This document shows positions 50,225 through 50,379 of a DNA stretch of 50,379 bases, piece after piece. The notes under the pieces were generated by a model. The model was not told where the DNA came from. It was given only the letters and a program-made list of their open reading frames with translations, and made no database searches. Origin of the DNA: Candidatus Binataceae bacterium (GTDB taxonomy: Bacteria > Desulfobacterota > Binatia > Binatales > Binataceae); NCBI GenBank assembly GCA_036495685.1, contig DASXMJ010000206.1:1-50379 (forward strand). Direction: 5' to 3'. Both the position numbers and the translations under genes were made by a program. Numbering within the stretch: position 1 is the stretch's first letter; every line of letters starts with the position of its first letter.

Positions 50225-50379
50225 ATGGATCAGGAAACCCAATCCAAAAGTCCCAAGCTCGGATGGACGTTCGAGGAACTGGCGAGGAGCCTGAGCGTAT
50301 CGGTTCCTTTTCTGCGCCTCGAAGTGAAGCGCGGCAGGCTAAAGGCCGCGCACCTCGGCCGGCGCGTGGTTCTACTAGA
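50225..50379 (+). CDS. Excisionase/MerR-type helix-turn-helix protein, partial at the window end
   Basis: An ATG at 50225 opens a frame that runs off the window: LGWTFEELARSLSVSVPFLR then EVKRGRLKAAHLGRRVVLL. This is the HTH_17-type excisionase-like DNA-binding domain (F-x-x-x-E-x-A-x-x-L-x-V-S ... G-x-L-x-A-x-x-x-G-R-R). A weak inverted repeat GGAATT/AATTCC lies near 50118-50133 upstream and could belong to a promoter region. It may be part of the same decayed mobile module as the XRE-ImmA pair. Confidence 0.5.
   Translation, partial: MDQETQSKSPKLGWTFEELARSLSVSVPFLRLEVKRGRLKAAHLGRRVVLL

Noticed and set aside
1..50379. CRISPR arrays, complete tRNA or rRNA genes, insertion sequences with terminal repeats
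   Set aside because: I found no regularly spaced repeats, no cloverleaf with T-loop and acceptor on both sides, and no transposase with catalytic motifs.

Overview
The window looks like chromosomal DNA of a GC-rich, Gram-negative, aerobic soil or sediment bacterium. The signs are an outer-membrane efflux channel, a DUF1329 exported protein, a periplasmic-type murein endopeptidase, several TetR/MarR regulators, and a luciferase-like monooxygenase, class III CoA-transferase and crotonase set. The mix resembles Binatota, Rokubacteria or deltaproteobacterial soil genomes, but the sequence alone does not fix the phylum. No rRNA, complete tRNA, intact transposase or CRISPR array was seen.

Layout. 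0-5.6 kb: exported phosphoesterase, MarR regulator, DUF1329 protein, and a quinone-reductase-like MDR gene behind a TetR gene, with matching palindromic operators in front of each. 5.7-7 kb: an exported PNPOx-like protein and a rhodanese whose catalytic Cys codon is TGA, followed by a perfect 9-bp hairpin at the spacing of a bacterial SECIS element. This is probably a selenoprotein and is the most striking signal here. 7.2-9.5 kb: a membrane protein fused to a linalool dehydratase/isomerase-like domain, with a small GTG-start membrane gene upstream. 9.6-12.3 kb: alpha/beta hydrolase, cupin, MepA and an arsenite-transporter remnant. 12.4-18.8 kb: a CusABC-type metal efflux operon with a Cys-rich exported peptide gene. 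19-26.3 kb: small and hypothetical genes, an MFS transporter, a TerC-like protein and many broken genes (GIY-YIG, TauE/SafE, DUF1634, GMC oxidoreductase, DUF202).

26.3-34.2 kb: a degradative block with a sulfatase (one frameshift), a luciferase-like monooxygenase, a CaiB/BaiF CoA-transferase and a crotonase that keeps the 6-oxocamphor-hydrolase catalytic set, plus LLM and SCO1 remnants. Together with the linalool-dehydratase-like gene this suggests terpenoid or alicyclic ketone metabolism (inference). 35.1-38.2 kb: a two-gene ABC-2 exporter divergent from a MarR/GbsR-like regulator, with a palindromic operator between them. 38.5-40.4 kb: a TetR gene and a MUG-type DNA glycosylase gene sharing a set of CTATC-N4-GATAG sites. 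40.5-49.2 kb: SRAP remnant, SDR, fatty acid desaturase with a Gly-rich secreted protein, an Erm-type methyltransferase beside a 5' tRNA fragment, a HAD hydrolase and an M13 peptidase. 49.3-50.4 kb: a degraded XRE/ImmA pair and the start of an excisionase-like gene.

Single-base frameshifts are frequent. Some genes are clearly decayed. Others (sulfatase, DUF1634, Gly-rich protein) carry only one lesion and could reflect sequencing or assembly errors. The rhodanese differs because the frame is identical on both sides of its TGA.
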